The notes beneath the pieces were generated by a model, which worked only from the letters and a program-made list of their open reading frames with translations, ran no database searches and was not told the origin of the DNA. A program made the translations under genes and the position numbers. From Hybos culiciformis (Eukaryota > Arthropoda > Insecta > Diptera > Hybotidae), in the NCBI GenBank assembly GCA_964007475.1, contig OZ023275.1, forward strand, positions 30,819,619-30,883,618: 64,000 nucleotides of DNA, written 5' to 3'. Within the stretch, counting starts at the first letter, position 1. Each line of letters starts with the position of its first letter. Positions 22,901 through 36,200 of this stretch are shown here, piece by piece.

Positions 22901-25582
22901 AAGTTTATTTTTTGTTTTTCTGTAATATTATTGGTCTTCAATCAATTAAAACTTATTGTCCAAAAGAGGAATACGAGCTCAATAATTTAATTTGAAACCC
23001 CTATTTAAAATTTATTTATTATAATATTTTTTAAGCTTTGGTATTACTAAAATGTTCAGTGTTTGAAGATTTTGAATGTTTCAAAAGCTTATCTCAATAT
23101 TGCAACTTCGTATAAAAATTTCCCAACAAAATATCATTTCTTTCAGAACAGTCTTTTTTTATATCAACATTCTCTTGAAACTTTAAAAATAATCATATTA
23201 TAATAATTTTAGTTACGATAAGACTGTTGTTCTTCTTTTGGTTGTTTTTGGATTTTTTTTAACACAAATCCTTGCAAGTTTTGTTGTTCTTGTATATATA
23301 ATTTTCTTTCAACGGTTCTTTCTACTATGGATTATATATATATACATATATATATTATTTGACATTTAGCTCATATGTTTTTAGAATGTAAATACAAAAT
23401 AATACATTCTGTATATATAGGGATATTAAAAAATATATCATAGTAGACTTCTGTAATCGATGATATTTACATTTCAATTTCTTATTAACGATTTCCATAC
23501 TCCGAATAATCCTTGTTTTTTTTTTAAATAGAATTGGCGTGAAATAAGAAATAGAAAAGAATAAGATTTCTAGTAGACATTATTTTCATTTTTCAGCGAG
23601 ATTCTAGATATTTATATCGAACTTAATTTACAACTCACTGAATGCAAACGTCACATTCGATAACTTTGATTGCACTGTTTATTGTTTAATAAGATAACAT
23701 ATTTTTTTTATTTAGACTGACCCTACAGAGAACAAACATCCATTTAAATACACACATATTGGCAAAATAAATAGAATAAATTAAAATGTTATTAATTAAA
23801 CTCAATTATTTATTATTAGGTATGTAGATACACTTAAAAATAGGCCTTTAAAGGAAACAATAAAAAGTTTTGCAGAATATGTCTTCAGAAAAAGCACATA
23901 GAAAACTTAAATCTTCATAAATATTTTCAAGTAAATTTTATTGATTTTTGAAATTAAAATTATTATACAAACATTAATTAAGTACATATATATATTTTTA
24001 TTTTAATTCTATATCGCTGTTTTAAACAAATTTAATTTGGAAAATTTGATGCAGCTATATTTTAGTTTAACATAATTACATAACATAATAATTTATAACA
24101 TATTATTTACAAATATTCTCAGGAGGAGGAGGTAATGAATTTGTAAAATTATTAAAAGCATTTTATTATTGGTGAAATAATTGGTTTAAACATTTATTTA
24201 ATTATAACAATTTAATCAAAACATAAAACTAATTGTTAACTAATTTCGAATATTATAATTAATATTAAAGAAGCATACAGTATTTGTGTTAATTATTAGA
24301 ATTATGTAGAAAATAACAAAGCCTTTAAAATAATAAAAAAAAAAATAATTTTATGAGATGAATGAGTAAAAACAAATCTTGATAAATTTTACGAATTTTC
24401 CTGAAAATTATTCTATTACAGCGAAGAGAGTATAAAACCCAAGAAAAAAAAAATAGAATTTATCAAAATTGAATAAAATATCAAAGAAAATGTAAAATTA
24501 TTTTAGAATAAATCACTTTTTATAATTTTTCACCAAAAAAATTATAATATATATTAAACTTAGTATTGTTAAAAAAAAAACTTATAAATATTTATTAATT
24601 TGTTATCGATAAAAATAAATAAACATTAGTTTTAAATTTTATTTTATAGAAATTATTAAATATTATATATTAACATTATTGACAAATAGAATAATTCAAG
24701 TAGATTGGACTGAAATGTTATGAATTTCCTTATTTCTTTTCAACTGGAAAAGCTAACAATTAGACCTAAGGCTAACGATACTTAGAAAATTTGATTATAG
24801 ATATTGTTTTGAACGATAGGTATCAGCTTCTCGTCCGATTATCTGATAACTTTAGCAAATGCGTCAAACAAAAAACCTAAATCTTAGATACATAATTTTT
24901 ATCTTTTATTTACAAATAATATAAAATTTTAATTCTATTCCAATCTAATTGTTAAATTTTTACACAAAGTAGAAAATATGTATAGTAAACCTAATATTAA
25001 TTTTATCTTTTATTTGAATTGAAAATAATAAAAACAAAAAAAAAAAAACTTGAATTTTCTATAAGAGAATAGAATGTATGAGAATATTTATGTAATTATG
25101 ACGAACATTTATGTTTGTTTATTTTTTTTTTTTTGTTTAACTTTTATATGATTTCGTACCAAATTATTTTAAATAATTTGAGTGCTATGATCTTAACACA
25201 TCTCACGTGAATCAGTGTTTGCTAAGAAAAGCACCCGATTAGTCAAATGGGTGCTAAAATTATTTTATTTTTAAAATATTAAATTTTTTATTTTTAAATT
25301 ATACATATATAAATAATTAGCAGTGATTTTTTAAGTTAAATAAAGTATTTTATATTGAATATAGATTTTATTTTAAAGAAAAATTTCTAATAAAAGTACT
25401 TATTTTGGAATATTAATTTTACATTTGTACATTGCCGTACTATTTTCAATTAATTTGTTTATCCGGTAGTTAGATCTATCTTAAACTTAAAACTAAAGCG
25501 ACATCTTTAAATAATTAAATTTTGTTGTTTTAATTAATCTCGAATGAATTTCGAAATGAACAAAATATAATAAACAATTACC
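19936..25582. other. AT-rich intergenic DNA with assembly gap
   Basis: No gene recognised. Contains the N run 21680-21879. A short hairpin at 25230-25255 (arms AGCACCC and GGGTGCT) lies near a CACGTG at 25204; significance unknown. Microsatellite-like TATA runs near 23330-23355. Confidence 0.55.
21680..21879. other. Assembly gap, 200 N
   Basis: A run of exactly 200 N, so probably a gap of unknown true size. It lies between the two copies of the 2-kb duplication. Confidence 0.99.
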
Positions 25583-25890
25583 TAGTTAACATGGAGAGTT
25601 GAAACCGGGTTCAACTACGGTTCAACTACATGTAAACGGTGGTAGAGTTAACCTGGTACCCAAGAAATTCGCTCGGTTAAGTTAACGGTTAATCCGGTTA
25701 AAAATAAGCAATCCGGTTAAAAATAAGCAATCCGTTTAAAAATAAGCAACAGCTGTTTGTTTTTTGTTGTTGTTTTCAAACTCAATTGAACCACAGTTCA
25801 ACCACATGCTTTTCAACTACATCATGTAAACACTTGACCTCTTTTCAACCACATTTCGACTCAAACACGGTTGAACTATCCTGTAAACTA
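25583..25890. mobile_element. MITE-like element with imperfect inverted ends
   Basis: The left end (TAGTTAACATGGAGAGTTGA) and the inverted right end (TAGTTTACAGGATAGTTCAA) match imperfectly, and motifs of the type GGTTCAACTAC recur in both orientations. Inside is a 19-bp unit (AATCCGGTTAAAAATAAGC) three times in tandem at 25691-25747. No clear target duplication. Confidence 0.6.
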
Positions 25891-26226
25891 CGTAAATAAT
25901 ACTTCCCGTACATTAGCAACTTTTTAATTACAAAAATCAAACACATACTTAGCTTGGTTGCGTGTAAGTGTAACGTCGCGCACACTGGTAATTTTTAAAT
26001 AGAAGCAACTAAAGAATTGGAATCCGAGGGTGATTGAATTGGTATTATCATGTAAAAATATTATTCTAACCTTATTGACACTACGTTTTTGTTGTTGATA
26101 TTCGTTTCATCATCTCCATGCCACCTTGATTTGTAATCATCCGTTTTTAATTCGTTTTACGAAAAAACGGACTATTAGTTTTCACTAAATGACTGTCCTA
26201 CACTATATGCTTATAGTTATAAACTA

Positions 26227-26562
26227 ATGAACTGTCAAACCGATTCTTTGATTGCCAAAATTTCGACAATCTTTTTAATTTTCACCTCAGCTCAGATTCG
26301 AGACCTTTCTGTCGGGGGTCTACATAATTTTTACAAAAAACTTATATATTTTAAATTATTTCGAAGTTTTCCGATTTTTCGGAGAAAATTAGTATGTTGG
26401 TTAGATAGTCTTACATTAGATGAAGTGAAAAATTGCAATACTACTATAAATGGTATTATGATATTGAAGGAACTCAAAAAATATTTAGCCCCTGATTGCG
26501 ACCAAGATTTCGATAAAATGAAGTTAAATCGTAATGTCGAAAACAGGCCGTATTTACTTTAG
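26227..26562 (+). CDS. F-box-like protein fragment, 111 codons
   Basis: Longest open version of the frame shared by both duplication copies. Residues 7-38 (SLIAKISTIFLIFTSAQIRD, then LSVGGLHNFYK) follow the hydrophobic spacing of an F-box without its usual leading Leu-Pro. Next comes FRRKLVCWLDSLTLDEVKNC, like the linker before LRRs in insect F-box proteins. The frame ends soon after (VENRPYLL), with no LRRs. In copy 1 the same region is frameshifted, so this is likely a gene remnant, possibly the end of a coding unit whose start is lost. If real, it would recruit substrates to SCF ligases. Family assignment is tentative. Confidence 0.35.
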   Translation: MNCQTDSLIAKISTIFLIFTSAQIRDLSVGGLHNFYKKLIYFKLFRSFPIFRRKLVCWLDSLTLDEVKNCNTTINGIMILKELKKYLAPDCDQDFDKMKLNRNVENRPYLL

Positions 26563-27201
26563 TTATGAACTAGCTATTGCTCTGTATATTTAAGTTTTTT
26601 TTTCTTCACCTATTTGTGGAATTTTAAAATTTAATTTTCACGGTTCATAATCAAATCATCATCATTCTAATTAATTTATCTCTGGTATTTGAAACAAACT
26701 AAAATCTAAAATCAAATTAATCTAACAACGCATGAATATAAAAAAAAATTTGTTCATTTTTTGTTTTATTGTTATGATATGATGATACCAATCGTTTTGT
26801 TTGTTTTTAAAACTTGATTATATCAATAATATAAGAAAAAAAATTAAAAATAAACAACAAACAATTCAAAGTTGTTATTTAAAAATATAACATATTTAAT
26901 GGTATTATTATTATAAATTTTATAATGAAATTAAAATTAAAAAAAAAAAAATAATTTGATAAAATTAATTAATTTGAAACAAAAAATAATATACCTATAT
27001 TAAAATATTTTTAACACGATTTTAATAATTAAAAAAAAACATATTTCATTTCTTGAAGACCAGAAACTAAAAATTTAATTTCACTAAAATTTTAATTTTT
27101 AATTACTTTATTAGTGCCAAACTTTTTATTCCTCTAAAATTTATTAATTTGAAAGTGAAAACTTTTTTTTCTTTAAGAAAAATGTTAATTTTTATTTTAT
27201 A

Positions 27202-27263
27202 ATGGAAAGAAATGTTCAAAGTTGCGATGAAATTAAAATAAAAATTCCTAAAATCATCTTAAG
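27202..27263 (+). other. Candidate upstream exon, copy 2
   Basis: Same 62-base ATG-to-donor segment as 18638-18699, with the donor GTGAGT at 27264. The matching acceptor would be TTTAG ending at 27741. Confidence 0.35.
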
Positions 27264-27748
27264 GTGAGTAGATCTATTTTTCTAACACAATAGGTATATG
27301 AAAAAAATATCTAAGTTTAGAGGTATGTAGAATTCCTAAACATTTAATAAGAGATAATTTTGAAAAAGGAAATAAATAATTTTATAGGTTAAAGAAATTA
27401 CATTTAATTATTTTTAAGTTCAGGTTTTTTTTTCGTTTAATGATATAGATGTGTCCCGAATTTAATTTTTATTTTAAATTAAATTTAATCTTATCGAATT
27501 CATTTTCACACAATTTTTAATGTTTCTAATAACAATAATAACAAAAATTTGAATTTACATTTCATGTGATGTTACAATAGAGAATTACGCGTAGATGAAT
27601 ATTAATACAAAAATTAAATAATTTAATTATTTTTAATTAAAAAAAATAAAGCGTTGATATATTTGGAACATTTAACTTTTTTTTTAATATAAAATGAAAT
27701 CAAAATCTCATGTAAAGTTAATTTGAAAAAATATTGTTTAGAGAAAAC

Positions 27749-27922
27749 ATGAAGTGTTTATTTGTTTTAAATATTATTTTTGTCACATTTTTGTTTGGAA
27801 TGTGTATTTTTGGCAAAACTGAAGCTAAACCAGGGAAATTTGATATTACTGATAATCCAGAATTGACTAAATTATTAGACTTTCATTATAAATTGAAAAA
27901 ATTTAACTCAACTCGCCACTGA
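27749..27922 (+). CDS. Secreted-peptide paralogue with a new C-terminus, 57 residues
   Basis: The signal peptide and the first 14 mature residues (KPGKFDITDNPELT) equal those of the copy at 19185 except Asn23 to Lys in the signal region. A deletion of about 345 bases then joins the exon to what is 3' flanking DNA in copy 1, giving the new end KLLDFHYKLKKFNSTRH and a stop. Mature length would be about 31 residues and basic at the end. It may be a pseudogene or a functional shortened peptide. The decayed third copy retains the downstream part missing here, so the longer form is probably ancestral. Confidence 0.45.
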   Translation: MKCLFVLNIIFVTFLFGMCIFGKTEAKPGKFDITDNPELTKLLDFHYKLKKFNSTRH

Positions 27923-28050
27923 AGTTTCTGGTTGTTTCGATACTATGCTTTAGTTATTGATTGGATTGTGTTCTAAAAAATACTATTTTCAGAATTCTAA
28001 AAAAAATTAAAGTTTCACTCATATATAATAATAATAATTCATTAATAACA

Positions 28051-31000
28051 AGAAAAAAAATTATTCAATTTATTTGTCATCATTTACAATTTATTTACAA
28101 TGTACATAAATATATCTAACATACTAGCCAAGCAGACTACACAAAATAAATACATCATTTATATATAATCTAATAATATAAACATTAAAATTCGCATAGT
28201 GTATAATTGTATATGAATATTATTGCTTGTCATAATAAAATTAAATAACAAAATCATAAATCAAAATCTCACCAATTTAACCCAAATTGGGTTTATTTTA
28301 TTTTGATATAAAAATTTATATTTCTGTGCAATTACATATGTCTAAAAAATTAATAATTTTATATTACACACAAATATATGCATGCACGATTCTTGCACTT
28401 ATGTTATAATAAAATGCATATATATATAAAAAAAATTATTGAATTATCATATTTAGCAATACATATATATGTACGTACAAGTAATTATAATCTAATAACG
28501 AGACTATTAAACTATTTATTTACATAATATTAAAATTGTGTTATATAATTTAAACATAATTTATATATACGGTTAAGTAAAGTTTACAAAAATAATATCA
28601 ACTATGAGATTTTGTAACATACATACTATACAATAATTGTAAAATATTATGTTATTCATTAAAACAAAATAACATAGTTAAAAGTTACTTTCATTTCATA
28701 TGGGCTAAAAACTTTGCACGTTTTATTAAAAAATTCTTAAATTAAGCGTATATATTGATAGCATAATTTAATAGTTTTAACTAAGTCAAGAGGTCTGAAC
28801 ATCGCCAATATCTTTCTGTGATGATAAAATATTAAAGCAACTTTTATTTTCAAATTAATTCCAATTATTTTAATCAGAAGTCACAAATCAATTCCAATTT
28901 TCAATAGAATAAGTAATTCATAAATGTAAATTATATTACAATCTATTTTAAGATAGCTACATGCATACAATAATGAATATCAGAATAAAATAATGAATAT
29001 CAGAAATAATTTTTTTTAATCAACAAAAAAAGGAATAAAATAAACTTCCTGATTAATACTTTGATTTTTTTTTAATTTAGAATTTTATTCATTTTAAAAA
29101 TGATAGACATTTTGGATTTTAAAATAACAATTGTAGAACAAAATTTGAATTTCAATTCATTTTATATTACTTGGATATTTATTTTTTTTAATTTCAATCA
29201 CTACTGGTCAATCACATCCGACCGCTTTTCTTATATTTCTTCTTTAATTTGTTTTTTTTTTCTATAAAAATTTAGAATTATATAACGGATATTATAACCC
29301 TTTTTCCATAAAATTAAAATAAGTTTAATTTTAAAAGAGGGTAAAAAAATAGAAAATATGAATGAAAATTAATATCCTTTCTGAAGTTTTTGATAGTATA
29401 ATGAATGACTTATATCTACTTATGTTTAATGCTAAAAAAGTTACTTGTAAGTAAAAAGTATTTAGAAAATCGTAATCAATTAATAACACAAGTTTTATTT
29501 TGTCTGCGTTAACAAAACAGCTCTAGCAAATAAGTTAACTACTTCAGTATCGGTTTTAAGATATCATGACATGACACCAATTATAAGCTTTTTTCAATGA
29601 TACAAACAAATAAAATAACAATAATTATTACTTTCATTTTTAAGTCAATAAAATTTAATATAACAGTTTAATAAGATTTGTCTTAAAATTATCTATCTCT
29701 AATACAATAATAATGTCAATCATTAATATTTTGAAATAAATTTTCATATACCCATATTGAATTAAATTCATTTAAAAAATTATTTCATTAAATTCTAAAT
29801 TATTAGTTTCAAAATGTAATATTATTTCAGTGGGTTACCTTGTAATGAACAAAAATTTCGCACTAAAATTGAAACTGAAAAAAAAAATTCATTATTTAAT
29901 TAGATAAGATTTAGGTGATGAAATAATATTCTAATTTGTATAAATTTTTAAAATTCTGTATAATTTATTTTATTCAAGCTAGGAAATATAACTATGCTAA
30001 CTAGCTTAATTTATCACAAATACAGCTATTATACGATGATAGAAATAAAATTTTACAAGAGACAACAATCACTTTTCTGATTATCAAATCAAACATAGAT
30101 TTCTAAAGAAAATAATATGAAGAGAGCTAGCTCTGTAGTATTTATAAAACACATAAATTTAAATATTTATTAAAATAAGCAGTTATTAGTATAATAATTA
30201 TCGCTCAATAAATATATAAAATTTTAATAACTTCACTATGATCAAATTAATAATTAATTTTTCTATTTTATTTTTATAATAGATATAAAGCTCTACTTTG
30301 TCTATTAATTCGACAGCTGTTTGATACCAATTCGCATAATTATTTTTGAAATAATTGAAAAAAAAAATATTTCAGTATAATATAATGTATAATATTATAA
30401 GTAAGTGCGTATATTACTAGAACGGCGGAATGAAATTATTATTTGTCTAATAAAATAATATGTTTTATTTAACATTATGTGCATAAAACATTATTATACG
30501 CTTATAAATCAAAATTTGTTCTATATACCTACAGATAATCTATGCTAACACATGTTTTTCATAAATATTTGTACACCTATCGCTATTAAAAATTTTGTAT
30601 AAATTCTCTTTGAATTATAATATGATTCATGTATTATTATTTTCTCAAATTTAACAGTTAATTAATTACAGTTGAAATTTTCTGTGTCCCTAAGGACATA
30701 GAATATTGAATATTTCCTCAATATTTTTTTGTGATATTTTTTAATTTATAATAAGAAAAATTAATCACAAATTTAGAAATTATAGAAGAATATTTTCCAA
30801 CAAGAAAGGAAATAGATTTTCTGTAATTTCTAGATTTGTGGAATGAATGACAAGTGTAAATAAAGATTTTCTAATTAAAAACAAAAATACTAAATACATT
30901 CCACCTTTGCCCAAATTTTTTGAACTAAAACTTAACAAGCCCTGCAGATAAACAAACAGAATATTCGTTCATGTTAGTTAGTAATTAAGGCTTATTATTA

Positions 31001-32670
31001 TAAGAAATAAGAATCATAACTTGTAATGAGAAGTTTTAGATTTGGTTATAAATTTATTGAAATTAAAAATCAATTATCAATAAATTAATGTTTTAAAATA
31101 CCTTCGAATTGAACAAAAAAATCGAAATGTGCGTCTGTGTATATTGTACATATGAACAACGTCTACTTCATACAATGAAATAAATATGAATACTGCATTA
31201 CTTTATGATATGTCAATAATAATTTTTAATTTCCTTTTGTCTCATGAGATTTTCTTTTTGCTACAGATTTCACATTTTGTGTTTTATATGACTTATTTAT
31301 AATTTGGCATTTTATCTGGATTTTGCTGCACGTTATAAAAATAAAAAAAAAAAACAAAAATAAAGTTGATTAAAATTCTTGTAATAGTAATAAACTATTT
31401 TGGACCAATGAAAAAGCAAAAGCTAAGTTAGTATATCTAAAAGTAGGCAAAAGCAAAAAAAAAGGTTTAAATAAGTAAAAGGAAATTGAGATTTCTTAAA
31501 AGGTTCATTATGCACATAAAAGTCAACCCAATGTTTTCTTATATATTTAACAAATAATATATGCTCCACACTTTTCCCAAAAATCTAATAATCATTAAAG
31601 CCTAATTTAAACCTTATATTATCTTATCGATTAAATTTCTTTTTGAATTTCTTTAAACCACATAACAATGTTCTTTTTTACAGATCCATCATACACCTTA
31701 AAAAATTTAAATTGTTATATATATATATAGTTGTAACGATTCTATATAAATATACACGTGACTTATTAAACAACTAGTTTTCTTCATTGGAATGAGTGTT
31801 AATCAAAAATTCATACTGATTAAAAGATAAAAAGGTGAATAAAGATTTTTCCCATACTTTGAAAACAAATTCTTAGAAATGTAACCAAACTGTAAATGAC
31901 ACTTATTATAAGAGGGAGAATTCATATTTCCACATTCAAAATAACAATTTCACTTTCTAAAGTAAAGAAAATTATATTGTTTTTTTCGAAAATATATTTG
32001 AAAGTACTTTCTTTCGTAGTGAAAAAATAACTTTTATAATGGAAAAGAACCTTTAGAGAAAATAGGAACTTTTATTTTATTTTGAAGCAGTTTAGAGCAC
32101 GTTTAGAGAATTCTGTCGACTGCCCAATCGGCAATTTTAAGTCTATATTGTTAATGTGTTATCAAACTAATTAAATTACATTATTTTCGTTATAATGCGA
32201 ATTGAAAATTTTTACCTTAATTCTCGAAGTTTATATAAATTATACTAGCAAGAAAGTCATCAGGTACTATATGAATAACAAAAAAACATATCATTAATTT
32301 ACAGAACGAAGAAACTTCTTTTTATTATCTTATTTAATATAAGTAGGTGGATAGGTAGGTAGATATAGGTAGATAGATATAGTTAGATTATATGTATATA
32401 GAAAGCAATATTTGGATCATTAAAGGTCAACCAAAATTGTTAATTACAGGTCTTTTAAATCAATATAAAAAACTAAGTCAAAGAGAAACTTTCATAATTA
32501 TGGAAAGCATATCTTCAAATCTAGAAATGGCACTAATTGCATTATGAATCTAATTTCTGGGATAATTCTCACGGAAATTATTGTTGAAAATGTTAATATT
32601 CCATTGAATACCAAAAACCATACACGAATTGAGTTTACGTTCAGGTTTTCACAATCCGTGATTGGGTATA
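28051..32670. other. AT-rich intergenic DNA, nothing recognised
   Basis: Very AT-rich throughout, with TATA microsatellites (e.g. 31717-31728, and AGGTAGATAG-type repeats at 32342-32390). No exon-like sequence or transposon border seen on either strand. Confidence 0.55.
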
Positions 32671-33260
32671 GTTGTATCCGAACCCGAATTTAATTTTTGT
32701 TTTATGTAAGTCACGTACATTTATCCTAATACGAATTACTCAATTTGGAAAGTTTATATTTATATTATTTTTTTTAAATAATATTAATTTGAATTTTACA
32801 AACAATAGAAAATTACGAGTAGATGTGAAAATTAATACTAAAATTATTATAGAAATAAAAAATTAAAAAGAAAATTATAATCTAATTATTTTTAATTTAA
32901 AAAAAAAAAAAAACAAATCAGAGAAATATTTGGAATATAAATTGAGGAAACATGAAGTGAACATATATTTGTTCTAAATATCATGCTTGCATCAATGGAA
33001 TATATTCTAATGGAAATGAGACCTCATGTTGTTCCTCTAATAGGTGAAATCTGAATAAAATAATTAGTTCAACTGCTTCCTACAATTTGTAAAATAATTT
33101 TGTGAACTTCGTAGATTGAACGAATAAATATTATTCATTAAAATTATTATGGAAATAAATAAATAAAAGAAATAAAAAAATTATAATTCAAGTTAGCGAT
33201 TTTATTTTTAAAATACAAAGCGTTGAACGATTTGGAATCTAACCTTTGAAATATAGATAT
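32671..33260 (+). pseudogene. Third, decayed copy of the secreted-peptide locus
   Basis: The region before the peptide (CCCGAATTTAATTTTTGTTT, then ACAATAGAAAATTACGAGTA) matches 18895-19030 with many changes. The peptide start is recognisable at about 32951, but its third codon is TGA. After that, likeness to the signal-peptide region fades. The part corresponding to the 3' side of copy 1 (ATTATGGAAAT, then TTTGGAATCTAACCT) is found at 33145-33250. Clearly non-coding now. Confidence 0.65.
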
Positions 33261-36200
33261 GTAACTGAAAAACTCAATTCAAAAGAATAATCGTCAGAGA
33301 ATCTCAATTTAATTTTCAAAGCATATAATTTCATACTGAAGTTTGACGTCGCAATCTTGAATTAAAAAAAAGATGTTTTATTTGAGAATAGCAAGAATAT
33401 ATTATTATTATCTATTCATAAAAACTAATTCATTCAACATATTTTCATAAATATTTCATATTTGCACAATAATTACTAAAATCAATATCAAATCAATGTA
33501 GTAGGTATGTATGATATGAAAACAAAAAATCTTAAAGCTGTGTAGCTTTAAAATAACTTAATTTAAAATAAATAATAATATAAAGCATCATAATTAATAG
33601 TCATTTACTAAATAACATTTTAATTTGTTTCTAAAATAATAATTGTTATTAAATTTTTTTCGAAAACAATACAAACAATACAACAATCTAAGCTGCATTT
33701 CAACATTATATTTGTACATACATTTACATAACGTGACATACGTTCATATGTATGTTATAAATATATAGTATTAAGAATACAATTAAATTTTCTCTTATCA
33801 TGATCTTAATCATCCTCAATAAATTTCCAATGAAATAGTATAGTATCTGCTAAATTAAATACTCTTTATTTTCTTTCATTCATATAAATAGTTAATAAAA
33901 ATATAAAAAAAAAATTACAACTACCTTAGATACCATATTATAATATATTAATATTACACCATGTTAAAATTTCATTGATATGTTTGAAAATAAAGTATTA
34001 CAACAAAAATAAACTATTGCTGACAATTTTTAATGTGTAAATAAATGGTTAAACCTAAATCACCCACACCTTTAAAGCAGGTTCTTAAATGTAATGCTTA
34101 TAAATGATCGCCACCGGCTAACGTTAAGCTTTTCATTGCATATCAAAATTCATATCTTTTGACTACCAGTAATTTAACATAATTAAAATCATTTTCTTTC
34201 AATTACCTTTGAATTAATTTTAAGAAAATTTATAGTTGTTTGAATTTAAAGATTTAATGTGATATTCTGTAAATCGTTTATTAGTCTGATCAAAAAAATT
34301 GTTAAAAAATTGGATTAGGTACTTGATATTTTGACGTTCAGAAAACTCAGTTAAGTAAGATATTTTCTCTAAAAAAAAAAATCGTCAGTCATTATAGTAA
34401 GTGTAATGGTATTATAATTTTCCTGGCCCGTTTTCGGTCGTTTGTTTTCGGTTGTATTTGTATCTCGATATGGAGTTTCTTGAAAATTTTTCAATTGTCC
34501 ACTCAAATTAAGACCATGAACCGTTTTTAGACATTTATTATATCATATGTACATGTACATATATATAATAAACTATCTGTAAACTATATTATTTCAATAA
34601 AATGACCCAGCTACGTATGTTCTTTAAGTTTTTCAATAAAGTTTTTATGATAAAATTTTATTTATATATATATATATACATATATATATGCTTCATGTGT
34701 ACTAAAAATTAAATATGTTTTGCAATTACCAAACTAAAAGCACAAATTTGACGTTGAGTATTTTTATCAGAGTATTATCTCTATATATGAAATACATTTT
34801 ACAATAAACTTAATATTGACATTTATTACAAAAAAGCAATAAAATTATTCTCCAACCAATAAATTTAAAGTAAAATTCAAAGCTTTACGATATTCTCACC
34901 ATTTAAAATTCAGTCAGTTAATCGATGCAAAAGAAACGATAAACAACGCGCTTGTTTATTATCAGAATATTATATAATCCCGAAAATTTAAAATCGAAGT
35001 ACCTACTCATATATGAAATATTGTAAATTCAAATAATAAATAAATTTTAATTATCATGATGATAGATTAATCTACTAATTAAATAATTTTGATCAAATTA
35101 TTAAAATCGTGAATCAGTATACAGGTGCTAACCACAGACGTGAATGATTTTAATCGACAATATTTATTTTAAACAATTGAAATAAAATTATTTAAAAAAA
35201 TGGTGAATAAAACATAAAATTATTATTATTCCTATTCAATTAAAAAATAATCTCTAATCCGTCCTTGCTCCAAATAAAACTATGTTGGTATTTTGTTTTT
35301 AATTATTACTACAATTTATATAAAGATGAGTTGTTTTGAAAGTTTTGCTATAACTGTTCTAATTTTTCATTTTTTCGAAAATGTTACTTATTTTTTAACT
35401 TGTAAGGGATTTTTTCATGGCAAATTATCTATTTTGTTTCAAAAAAAATAAAAAAAAAATATAAAAAATGCAAATTTACAAAAAAAATATAAAAAACACC
35501 ACCATAAATTCAAATTGTTAATTGTTCTAAACATTAAATGAATATTAAATCACAGTTGTGAGTAAGAATATTATGGTTAACCTCGCAATACCTCACGACA
35601 CAATACGTCACTATGCAAATGCATCAAAAGTAATCAGATATTTTAATATAATATTTTTCTTCTTTGTTCTGTTCTCTTAATATGTCATCACAATAATGAA
35701 AATTGTACATACAAAAATTTCTCAATATAGTAGATAGATTAAAACCCATATGAAAATAAAGTATAATGTACCTACATAAATATCTAAAATTTTCACACTT
35801 CGATGAAGAAATGAACAATTTTAACTATCCATTAAATTAAGATTCAATTTTATTTTATATTCTCTAATAGTTTCGGAAAATATTTTTGATACATAGTTTA
35901 ATTTTTTAAGTGCGCACGATATAAACGATAAATAATTACAATCTTTAAAAAATAATCATGCTACTAACAAATGAGCAAGTAACTCGGATTGTTTATCATT
36001 TTGATAATAATAATAATAATAACAAAAATTCCAATTATAGTTATAAAATTGATAAATACTTAAAGGATAACTATTGGCATTGGTAAAAAAAAAAAATCAG
36101 AACTATTGAAAAAGAATAATTTTTGATGGATATGAATTAGAGCATTATAAATATATAATACAATCAAAAATATCTCAATTTATGACAAAAATAACCATAA

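Larger units (their letters stand above)
25999..28050 (+). repeat. Large duplication, copy 2 (partner 17505-19800)
   Basis: Second copy of the F-box-like plus secreted-peptide block, in direct orientation about 8.5 kb away. It lacks about 345 bases that copy 1 has in the middle of the peptide exon. Confidence 0.9.
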
